Assembly (NCBI GenBank): GCA_964418515.1
Contig: CAYQLK010000002.1
Location: 1-57,828 of the forward strand
DNA: 57,828 nucleotides
Direction of reading: 5' to 3'
Origin: CAYQLK01 sp964418515
GTDB lineage: Bacteria > Patescibacteriota > Microgenomatia > CAYQLK01
The notes beneath the pieces are model-generated. The model searched no databases and was not told where the DNA came from. It was given only the letters and a program-made list of their open reading frames with translations. This document shows positions 51,105-57,828 of this stretch, in pieces (the stretch's first letter is position 1; each line of letters opens with the position of its first letter). The position numbers and the translations under genes are program-made.

Positions 51105-52562
51105 TTACTCCGAGATGAATTCTAGCTTATCGCCAATTTTGAAGTCAAGCGGAGGCGAAAGCAGCACACCGCACTCTTGACCTGCGCGAACATCGTTAAC
51201 TTCTTTGGACCTTTGCTTTAGTGAAGCAACCTTTGCTTCTGTTAACACTTGTCCATTGCGGGACAAAAACAGATTCATGCCGTTTTTGAGAGAACCTTTT
51301 GTAACTTTTACACCAGCAATGCGTACACCTTCTATGGTAAATTCTGCGGTTATTTCTGCCACAGCTTTTATTTTTTCTTCCTCTTTTTCAGCCTCGATTG
51401 CTGCGACAACATCATCGATGTCATCAAGAAGTTCGTAAATAATTTTGTAGGGTTTAATAATGACACCTTCTCTAGAAGCAGATTTTTCTACATCAGCTGG
51501 GACCTTGACATTGAAGGCTAAGATTGGAGCAATGGCCGATTTGCTTAAAGTAACATCATTACTTGTCACGTCGCCCGTTGCGGAAAACAGTACTTGAACC
51601 TTGTTTGGAATATTTTTGATAATTGCCTCAAGTGAGCCTGAAACATCAGCTTTAACAATAATTAAAAAACTGTCTTTTTTGGCTTGACCGGCGGCGATTA
51701 AGTCGCCAGCCGAAACAGCAACAGGCTGGTTATCTTCTGTACCTTCTTCTTGGCTTCCAACAGAAACATTCGTAATTAAAGCACCTGTGTCAGGTACAAA
51801 ACTAAGACCTGTTATTTCTACAGGAGTTGATGGTCCAGCCTCTTTGAGGATTGCGCCTTTGTCAGATGTAATTGAGCGAATTTTACTAGTCTTATCCCCT
51901 ACAAAAATATCTTGCCCCGTTTTAAGTATTCCTGATTTGACGATTGCATGTGTAACAACACCTTTGTTTTTCGTCATTTCAGATTCGATAACAACTGCAG
52001 AAAATGGTTCGCTTGAGGTATCTATGAGATCGACCATATCGGAGACTAAAATAATCATATCCAAAAGATCGTTAATACCAAGCCCTGTGGTAGCTGAAAC
52101 TTGAACAACCGGAACATCTCCGCCATTTTTATCAAGCTCAACGCCTGCTTTAGTTAGCTCGCCAAGAACTTTTTCGATATTGAGATTAGGAAGATCAATT
52201 TTGTTAAGAACAACGATCATTTTGGCCCCAGAATTGTTGATGTGTTTAATGGCTTCAATAGTCTGAGGTTTGACTCCGTCGTTAGCGGCAACAACCAAAA
52301 GAGCAATATCAGACGCCTGAGCTCCACGGGAACGCATAGCTTCAAAAGCAGCGTGACCTGGGGTATCGATAAAAGTAATTAGCCTGCCATTAAAATCAAT
52401 TTGGTATGCACCGATTGCCTGAGTAATACCGCCCGACTCGCGAGCAGCAACATTAGCGGAACGAATTTTGTCTAAAAGTGAAGTTTTGCCGTGATCAACA
52501 TGCCCCAAAACCGAGACGACCGGCGGACGATTTTTGATTGTAGTAACTGTGTCTTTTGGCAT
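51105..52562 (-). CDS. infB: Translation initiation factor IF-2, short form
   Basis: 485 residues. The G domain is at the very start: GHVDHGKTSLLDKIR (P-loop), TFIDTPGHAAF (switch II region), VLNKIDLPN. The usual domains II, III and IV follow to LDFKIGDKLEF. IF-2 places initiator tRNA on the ribosome. The long N-terminal extension of typical IF-2 (about 890 residues in Escherichia coli) is absent, as in other streamlined bacteria. It lies 44 bases after nusA on the same strand. Confidence 0.97.
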   Translation of the reverse strand: MPKDTVTTIKNRPPVVSVLGHVDHGKTSLLDKIRSANVAARESGGITQAIGAYQIDFNGRLITFIDTPGHAAFEAMRSRGAQASDIALLVVAANDGVKPQTIEAIKHINNSGAKMIVVLNKIDLPNLNIEKVLGELTKAGVELDKNGGDVPVVQVSATTGLGINDLLDMIILVSDMVDLIDTSSEPFSAVVIESEMTKNKGVVTHAIVKSGILKTGQDIFVGDKTSKIRSITSDKGAILKEAGPSTPVEITGLSFVPDTGALITNVSVGSQEEGTEDNQPVAVSAGDLIAAGQAKKDSFLIIVKADVSGSLEAIIKNIPNKVQVLFSATGDVTSNDVTLSKSAIAPILAFNVKVPADVEKSASREGVIIKPYKIIYELLDDIDDVVAAIEAEKEEEKIKAVAEITAEFTIEGVRIAGVKVTKGSLKNGMNLFLSRNGQVLTEAKVASLKQRSKEVNDVRAGQECGVLLSPPLDFKIGDKLEFISE

Positions 52563-52606
52563 TATTTGTTTTTTTTAGGTTTCTCACTTTTGTCACTTGA
52601 GCTAAA

Positions 52607-53890
52607 TTAAGCTTTGGCTTCTTCAGGCACTGGGTCAGAAGCAACTGGGGTGGTGGCATCTTCAACTGTTTCATCTGTAGCTGTTACGTCTTCAGTTGTT
52701 TCAGTATTTGCAACTTCCTCGGGAAGAGCAACTTCTACGGGAGCAGAGTCGGCTGCGACTTCAGTTGTGTTGACAGGCTCTTCTTCTTTGACCTCTTCAA
52801 CTACTGCTTCGACTGGTTGGGGTGCTTCCTCGGCTTTTACTTCTTCAGTACTTTCTGCTTCAACAACCTCTTCTTTTTTGACATCTTGAACGATTGGGTC
52901 GTCTTTAAGCGAAGGCACTCTGGATTCAGAAGTTGTACCTGATCCTTGAATGTCGATTTTGTATCCAGTTAGCTTGGCTGCAAGGCGAACATTTTGTCCG
53001 TCTTTACCAATAGCTAACGATAACTGATCTTCAGGTACGGTAACGACAGCGGTTTTTTCTTCTTCATTAATGGTGACAACGATTTCTTTAGCTGGAGACA
53101 AGCTTTGTGCAATAAAGGTTTTGATGTCATCAGAAAATTGAATAATATCGATTCTTTCAGAACCTAGCTCGTTAATTACAGCCTGAATACGCACACCTTT
53201 TTGTCCAACACAGCTTCCAACTGGATCGACACCCATTTGATTACTCGAAACAGCAATTTTTGAGCGTTGTCCGGCTTCGCGAGCGATAGCTTTAATCTCA
53301 ACTGCTCCACCAGAAAGTTCTGGAACCTCGGCCTTAATTAAACCTTCGAGCAGACCTTTGTCAGCACGAGAAACAATTATTTCTTCACCATGAGTGCCTT
53401 CTTTGATACCTACGATATAAAATTTAAGTCTTTGTCCTAGAGAATAGTTTTCGTTCTGCATTTGCTCTTGAGGAGGCATAATTGCTTCGGCCTTGCCAAG
53501 ATTAACAGTAACGATTGGTCCAGAAATACGCTGAACTTGTCCACTCATAATTGTGCCTGTTTTGGTACGGAATTCGTCCAAAATGGAATTTTTCTCTGAT
53601 TCTCTAATTCTTTGCAAAATTACTTGTTTGGCTGTTTGAGCAGCAATACGACCAAAACCAGCTGGGGTTACATTTTTGCCGTCTTTTTTGATTTGAACTT
53701 CACCTGTGGTCGAGTCGAGTTCAACTTCAACTTCGTTTTCTTCTGGATCAAAGTCTTTGTGATAGGCTGCGGCAATTGCAATTTTTATAGTTTCAATAAC
53801 ATCTGAAACGTCAATTCCACGCTCGGAAGCGACCTGATTTAAGGCTGCAGCAAATTCTGTTCGGGCAACAAAAGGGTTGTTATTATCCAT
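52607..53890 (-). CDS. nusA: Transcription factor NusA with acidic tail
   Basis: 427 residues: an N-terminal polymerase-binding domain (FAAALNQVASERGIDVSDVI), an S1 domain (GTIMSGQVQRISGPIVTVNL), and two KH domains (GVDPVGSCVGQKGVRIQAVI; LAIGKDGQNVRLAAKLTGYK). The last ~110 residues are a Glu/Val/Ala/Pro-rich acidic tail with no fold that I recognise. NusA controls pausing, termination and antitermination. It is the first gene of the nusA-infB-DHH-rpsO-pnp run, and its leader contains a terminator-like hairpin. Confidence 0.97.
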   Translation of the reverse strand: MDNNNPFVARTEFAAALNQVASERGIDVSDVIETIKIAIAAAYHKDFDPEENEVEVELDSTTGEVQIKKDGKNVTPAGFGRIAAQTAKQVILQRIRESEKNSILDEFRTKTGTIMSGQVQRISGPIVTVNLGKAEAIMPPQEQMQNENYSLGQRLKFYIVGIKEGTHGEEIIVSRADKGLLEGLIKAEVPELSGGAVEIKAIAREAGQRSKIAVSSNQMGVDPVGSCVGQKGVRIQAVINELGSERIDIIQFSDDIKTFIAQSLSPAKEIVVTINEEEKTAVVTVPEDQLSLAIGKDGQNVRLAAKLTGYKIDIQGSGTTSESRVPSLKDDPIVQDVKKEEVVEAESTEEVKAEEAPQPVEAVVEEVKEEEPVNTTEVAADSAPVEVALPEEVANTETTEDVTATDETVEDATTPVASDPVPEEAKA

Positions 53891-53923
53891 ATTTTTTTAT
53901 TTTTTAAGGTTAGAATTAGAAAC

Positions 53924-53958
53924 AAAAAAGGCAGACCACTTATTTATCGCGTGTCTAC
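53924..53958 (-). terminator. Terminator-like attenuator in the nusA leader
   Basis: On the minus strand GGTAGACAC pairs with GTGGTCTGCC (9 bp, one bulge, one wobble), followed directly by TTTTTT. It lies between the predicted promoter (53991-54019) and the nusA start (53890). Transcription could therefore stop before nusA unless antiterminated. Confidence 0.7.
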
Positions 53959-53990
53959 CCCACATTCCTGTTTAACCTTATCAAGGGTGT

Positions 53991-54019
53991 ATTCTAGTCA
54001 TTAAAGGCTTCGAAGTCAA
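53991..54019 (-). promoter_or_regulatory. nusA operon promoter
   Basis: Minus strand: TTGACT (54019-54014), 17-bp spacer, TAGAAT (53996-53991). The leader to nusA would be about 95 nt and includes the attenuator-like hairpin. Confidence 0.7.
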
Positions 54020-54094
54020 ATCAGAATAGGCGTGGTATATAATTTGCCAGAATAGCAGATAATTATGAGTTATACTCTTAAAAATTAAGACTCA

Positions 54095-54979
54095 ATGAAA
54101 AAAACTGATAAACAAATACCTGTCCTACTTTATTATAAGTATGTAAATATCTCTAATCCACAGAAGGAAGTAATAATTCAGAGAGAATTCTGCGAAGCTA
54201 ATAATATTACGGGCAGAATACTTGTTGGCTTTGAAGGTATAAACGGTACGATTGCGGGCATGAAAAAAAATACCGACAAGTATGAAACTTGGATGCAAGA
54301 AAGAGATGAGTTTAAGGATATTGAGTTCAAGGTAAGTTTAGGGTCTGAAGATACTTTTTCCAAGCTAAAAATTAAATTTCGTCCCGAAATTGTAACTCTT
54401 GGAGTTGAAGGATTAGATCCAAGTGTAAGCGGCAAAAGAATGTCGGCTGATGAGCTGCATAATATTTTGGGGGAGCGAAAAGACGATGTGATTTTGGTTG
54501 ATATGCGTAACGACTATGAATCAGCGATTGGCAAATTCGAGGGAGCAACTTTGGCTCCAATACATAGATTCCGTGAACTACCTAATGTGATTGGCGAACT
54601 AAGTAAATACAAAAATAAAAAAGTTATTACCTATTGTACGGGTGGTATTAGGTGCGAAAAGGCTTCGGCGTTATTATTAAAGGAAGGCTTTTTGGATGTT
54701 TACCAGCTAGACGGCGGAATATTTAAGTACGCCGAAAAATACCCTGATGGATATTTTGAGGGCAAGTGTTTTGTGTTTGATAAAAGGATGGCGGTAAGTT
54801 TTAACCAAAAGAAGGAGTCGAAAATTCTTACTAATTGTAAATTATGTGGTAAAAAGAGCGATAATTATATTGATTGCGCCAACAAAACTTGCCACGACTT
54901 ATTTATCTGTTGTGCGGACTGTGCAAGTAAATATAATGAATATTGCAGTGAAGAATGTAGAATAAAATGCCAAAATTAG
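54095..54979 (+). CDS. trhO: TrhO-like tRNA uridine hydroxylase (rhodanese family)
   Basis: 294 residues. The N-terminal domain (GRILVGFEGINGTIAG) and the rhodanese domain with the active loop YCTGGIRCEKA (reactive Cys about 181) match the YceA/TrhO family. TrhO makes 5-hydroxyuridine at position 34 of some tRNAs with oxygen. The linking block DMRNDYESAIGKFEGA is also typical. A Cys-rich C-terminus (CKLCGKKSDNYIDC, CHDLFICCADCASKY, EECRIKC) should bind zinc. Its end overlaps the next start by 13 bases, so it may be co-transcribed with the arylsulfotransferase-like genes. Confidence 0.93.
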   Translation: MKKTDKQIPVLLYYKYVNISNPQKEVIIQREFCEANNITGRILVGFEGINGTIAGMKKNTDKYETWMQERDEFKDIEFKVSLGSEDTFSKLKIKFRPEIVTLGVEGLDPSVSGKRMSADELHNILGERKDDVILVDMRNDYESAIGKFEGATLAPIHRFRELPNVIGELSKYKNKKVITYCTGGIRCEKASALLLKEGFLDVYQLDGGIFKYAEKYPDGYFEGKCFVFDKRMAVSFNQKKESKILTNCKLCGKKSDNYIDCANKTCHDLFICCADCASKYNEYCSEECRIKCQN

Positions 54980-56265
54980 CGAATAAATCTCAATTGGTAA
55001 ATATTTCAAAAGGGATAAATTATTTGTTCGCTGTCTTTGTTGTTCTGTTGGCATCTTTGCTTGTTTTTCAAACAACGACCTGCCAAGGTTTAGTGGCTGT
55101 TGGCATGGCTGGAAAATCACCAATTATTGATATTAATAAGGTTTCTCGGGGATATACACTGATTACTCCAATAAGCCAAAGGTCAGACACTGGCGGGAAA
55201 AATGTGGTTTATTTGACTGACCTGTATGGCCAACCAGTTCATAAGTGGACTACAGAATTCGCCGCATTTTATAGTGTTTTAGACAACCAAGCTAATCTAG
55301 TTACTGCAATAATTAGCCCATTTGATCCCAAAAACTATCCTACTGGAGCCAGAACAGGATTGATTCAAAAACTCAACTGGAAAGGTGAAAAGATTTGGGA
55401 GTATAAAAACGATCTAATACATCATGACTTTGCAGTTTTGCCAAACGGCAATGTGGCGGTTACTGTTTGGGAAAAAATTCCAAAAACTATTTCTGACAAA
55501 ATAAAAGGCGGTATACCTAATTCGGAATTTAAAGGAGAAATTTGGGGTGACAAAATAGTTGAAGTAGATAAGGATGGTAAAGAGGTTTGGAGTTGGAGTG
55601 CGCATCAGAATATGGATACAAATATTGATGTATTTCAGCCTTCGACTGCGAGGTCTACTTGGACATTACTTAATGGTGTGACTTACCTTCCAAAAGACCC
55701 AATTGAAGGCAAAGAAGCATATTTAATATCATTAAGAGGTGTAAATACCGTTGCAATAGTCAGAAAAGAGGACGGAAAAATAATTTGGAGAAGCCCAAAG
55801 GGAGCTTTTAGCGGCCAACATGATGCGACATTACTGCCAAATGGAAATATTCTGGCTTTTAATAATAATATCGACGCAGCTTTTTCTAATCCCCCAACTG
55901 GATCAAATATTACAGAAATCAATCCCAAAACTAACGAAATTGTTTGGCAACTGGATAATGGAGCAAAAGGTATTGAAAACAAAAGGTTCTATTCTTATCT
56001 AGTTGGTGGCGCTCAGAGGCTTCCTAATGGTAATACTTTTGTTGCAGATGGTTTGCAGGGACATATGTTTGAAGTGACCGCTGACAAAAAACTTGTCTGG
56101 GATTTAGTTAATCCATTTACCACTCCAGAAACAGGAATATTCCCGAATAATGCGATGTTTAAAGCAAAAAAATATACCAACGATCAAGTCGACTGGCCAA
56201 CCAAACTAAAGAGTGATTTACCAAAAAGTGCTGAGGTATGTGAAACTCTGGATAGATTTATTTAG
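54967..56265 (+). CDS. Secreted arylsulfotransferase (ASST)-like protein, first copy
   Basis: 432 residues with an N-terminal membrane segment (about 18-37) and a beta-propeller of repeated blades. The blade signatures are those of arylsulfotransferase-type proteins: HHDFAVLPNGNVAVTVW, IVEVDKDGKEVWSWSAHQNMD, SGQHDATLLPNGNILAFNN, RLPNGNTFVADGLQGHMFEV. The conserved His in HHD, GQHD and QGHM are the candidate active-site residues. Bacterial ASST enzymes move sulfate between aromatic donors and acceptors in the periplasm; related proteins have other or unknown roles. It is followed after 24 bases by a close paralog. Confidence 0.8.
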   Translation: MPKLANKSQLVNISKGINYLFAVFVVLLASLLVFQTTTCQGLVAVGMAGKSPIIDINKVSRGYTLITPISQRSDTGGKNVVYLTDLYGQPVHKWTTEFAAFYSVLDNQANLVTAIISPFDPKNYPTGARTGLIQKLNWKGEKIWEYKNDLIHHDFAVLPNGNVAVTVWEKIPKTISDKIKGGIPNSEFKGEIWGDKIVEVDKDGKEVWSWSAHQNMDTNIDVFQPSTARSTWTLLNGVTYLPKDPIEGKEAYLISLRGVNTVAIVRKEDGKIIWRSPKGAFSGQHDATLLPNGNILAFNNNIDAAFSNPPTGSNITEINPKTNEIVWQLDNGAKGIENKRFYSYLVGGAQRLPNGNTFVADGLQGHMFEVTADKKLVWDLVNPFTTPETGIFPNNAMFKAKKYTNDQVDWPTKLKSDLPKSAEVCETLDRFI

Positions 56266-56289
56266 TACTTAACTTGCCATAATTAACCA

Positions 56290-57540
56290 ATGTTTAAGCT
56301 GTTCAAAAACATAAAACCCAGTGTCTCATTGGTAACTTTATTGATACTGGCTACCGCAGTTGGTTTTGAAAAAACTGCTTGTAGTAGTTTTGACGCGGTA
56401 AATAGCTATGGAAGTTCGCCTGTTTTGAATAAACAAAAAACCTCCAACGGTTATGTTCTGATTAGTCCTTTCAGTCAAAAATCTGAAAAGGGAGAAAAAA
56501 ATAAAATTTATCTTACTGACAGTTATGGTAGAGAAGTGAAATCCTGGGAAGTTGAATCTGGAGTTTTTTATAGCGTTCTTAAACCAAACGGAAACCTTGT
56601 CGTTTCTCAACAAAAAGACTTAGCTGGCGGTAAAACAGGGATTATTCAAGAACAGGACTGGAATAATAATATTGTTTGGGAGTACAAAAATGAAGAAATG
56701 CACCACGATTTTAAGGTATTACCGAATGACAATATTGCCTTAACACTTTGGAAAGAGATGCCGACAGAGTTGGCTGTAAAAATTAAGGGTGGTGTAGCTG
56801 GAACAGAGCCAAAAACAGGTATCTTGGGAGATAGATTAATAGAAGTGGATAATAATGGAAAAGAAGTATGGTCGTGGGCAGCATACGAACATCTTGATCC
56901 AATTCTTGATCCGTTTCCCGACTATTCTGCCAGAACGGCATGGACAATGATTAACGGGTTTAGTTATTTACCAAAAGATCCGATTGAAGGAAAAGAGGCA
57001 TATTTATTAAGTCTAAGAGTAATAAATAAACTAATTATTGTTCGTAAGGAGGATGGTCAAATTATTTGGAAAAGTCCAGAGGGTATGGTAAGCGGACAAC
57101 ACGATCCTACGATACTCCCAAACGGGAATATTCTAGTTTTTAATAATAATATTGGAGAAATTTATAATACTCCCCCAGCTGGTTCAAATATTTTAGAAAT
57201 CAATCCAAAAACTAATGAAGTTGTTTGGAAGTTAGAAAATGGACACAAAGGCTTAGAAAATAATCGATTTTTTTCCTATTTAGTCGGTGGAGCTCAAAGA
57301 CTTTCGAACGGAAATACTTTTGTAAGTGATGGACAGCATGGCCATTTGTTTGAAGTAACTCCCGACAAAGAATTGGTTTGGGATTTAGAGAATCCTTTTT
57401 TGACTTCTAAGACAGGAATTTGGCCAAACAATGCGATGTTTAAGGCAAAAAAGTATACTGACGAGGATGTAAAATGGCCGGAAAAATTAAGTAGTAGTAA
57501 GCCTTTAAGCGGGGAGATTTGTGAGAAGTTAGGGAGATAG
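56290..57540 (+). CDS. Secreted arylsulfotransferase (ASST)-like protein, second copy
   Basis: 416 residues, similar to its neighbour block by block (MHHDFKVLPNDNIALTLW, EVDNNGKEVWSWAAYEHLDP, SGQHDPTILPNGNILVFNN, RLSNGNTFVSDGQHGHLFEV). The N-terminus is a signal segment with a Cys near KTACSS, so a lipoprotein is possible, although the lipobox is not canonical. All three candidate His blocks are kept. This is a tandem duplication; the two copies differ mostly near the N-terminus and in loop regions. Repeat copy 3 starts 36 bases after its stop codon. Confidence 0.8.
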   Translation: MFKLFKNIKPSVSLVTLLILATAVGFEKTACSSFDAVNSYGSSPVLNKQKTSNGYVLISPFSQKSEKGEKNKIYLTDSYGREVKSWEVESGVFYSVLKPNGNLVVSQQKDLAGGKTGIIQEQDWNNNIVWEYKNEEMHHDFKVLPNDNIALTLWKEMPTELAVKIKGGVAGTEPKTGILGDRLIEVDNNGKEVWSWAAYEHLDPILDPFPDYSARTAWTMINGFSYLPKDPIEGKEAYLLSLRVINKLIIVRKEDGQIIWKSPEGMVSGQHDPTILPNGNILVFNNNIGEIYNTPPAGSNILEINPKTNEVVWKLENGHKGLENNRFFSYLVGGAQRLSNGNTFVSDGQHGHLFEVTPDKELVWDLENPFLTSKTGIWPNNAMFKAKKYTDEDVKWPEKLSSSKPLSGEICEKLGR

Positions 57541-57575
57541 TATTTTTTTATTTTTTTTAATTAAAATTTATTTTA

Positions 57576-57693
57576 ATTTCACTATTCACTTCAGCTCTTT
57601 GGCTTGCTAGCGTCGAGCACCTTGTTTTGCCGTCGCAAAACAAAAGGCGTTCACAGTGAAATATTGGACTAGTTGGTTTGCTTAACAGCAAAC
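57576..57693 (+). repeat. Dispersed hairpin-rich repeat, copy 3
   Basis: Same layout as copy 1: ends ATTTCACTAT (one mismatch, 57576-57585) and ACAGTGAAAT (57653-57662), the GTTTTGC-CGTC-GCAAAAC central hairpin, and the GTTTGCT-TAAC-AGCAAAC tail hairpin (57676-57693). It lies directly 3' of the second ASST-like gene. Confidence 0.85.
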
Positions 57694-57773
57694 AGGAAAA
57701 ACAGAAAAAGCAAACTGAGAGGATAGAAAAAGAGATCCAAGAAAATAGATTGAGGGATATGGGAGACAAAAAG

Positions 57774-57827
57774 ACAAAAGGCGTTCACAATAAAATACTG
57801 GAGTTGTGAGTTTGCTTGACAGCAAAC
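57774..57827 (+). repeat. Right-half copy of the dispersed repeat (copy 4)
   Basis: Begins ACAAAAGGCGTTCACAATAA and ends with the tail hairpin GTTTGCT-TGAC-AGCAAAC at 57810-57827. The left half is missing. The 80 bases between copies 3 and 4 are A/G-rich with no gene that I recognise. Confidence 0.75.
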
Positions 57828-57828
57828 T

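Noticed and set aside
1..57828. TGA recoded as glycine or another amino acid
   Set aside because: Conserved genes such as ftsK, rnj, pnp, infB and alaS read through at expected lengths with standard stops.
1..57828. tRNA genes
   Set aside because: A by-eye search for T-loop-like stretches on both strands found no place where a full cloverleaf could be drawn; a tRNAscan-type run would be decisive.

Overview
The window looks like a piece of a Patescibacteria (CPR) chromosome. The background is AT-rich, genes are tightly packed with short overlaps, and several housekeeping proteins are trimmed: AlaRS without its C-terminal domain, IF-2 without its N-terminal region, and a Lon ATPase module without a protease. 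A large share of genes encodes membrane-anchored or secreted proteins. Genes stay open with standard stop codons, so I see no sign of TGA recoding. The exact lineage cannot be decided from this window. No rRNA, tRNA or CRISPR was found.

Layout. 1-426: edge of a GC-rich gene with a perfect sigma70-type promoter. 565-10820 (minus): cell envelope and housekeeping genes (CapA-like lipoprotein, mltG, ruvX, sortase, a PilM-like/baseplate-J fusion, a proline-rich membrane protein, alaS, a metallopeptidase). 10889-15279 (plus): ATP-grasp enzyme, pseudopilin, a tyrosine-rich FYP-repeat protein ending in a Hint domain, and a secreted metallopeptidase cassette. 15349-27196 (minus): a 12-gene operon-like run dominated by paralogs of an unrecognised Cys/His-rich membrane-anchored family, with cupredoxins. 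27238-32917: anchored hydrolase, three PHM/DBM-like copper monooxygenase homologues and another Cys/His paralog. 32996-43446: fatty acid desaturase, acyltransferase-like protein, small membrane proteins, RodZ-like, ftsK, RNase J, a tenth paralog, a Cys-less uracil-DNA glycosylase and Lon ATPase. 43.5-44.4 kb: short GC-richer transcription units. 44377-53890 (minus): repeat-containing secreted protein, then pnp, rpsO, a dead DHH-like protein, infB and nusA. 54095-57540 (plus): trhO and two arylsulfotransferase-like paralogs.

The most promising system is the 15.3-32.9 kb region. I call the unnamed proteins the CHG family, after their C-x-H-G-x-G-H motif. Ten copies lie in the window and share five spaced His residues, Cys pairs and a C-x2-G-V-F-M-E motif. 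One is fused to a cupredoxin whose usual Cys ligand is absent and replaced by a His-rich pattern. The nearest neighbours are a lone cupredoxin of the same His-only type and PHM-like proteins that keep all six copper ligands. I infer an extracytoplasmic copper or other metal redox system; the sequence does not prove a function.

Three other patterns cut across the window. An ~115-bp hairpin-rich repeat with 10-bp inverted ends lies just 3' of three different genes, with a partial fourth copy. Three GC-richer genes each have a consensus-like promoter, strong ribosome binding site and nearby inverted repeat. Two 100-N gaps are flanked by identical 55-bp copies and are assembly joins; collapsing them restores one intact gene at each site.
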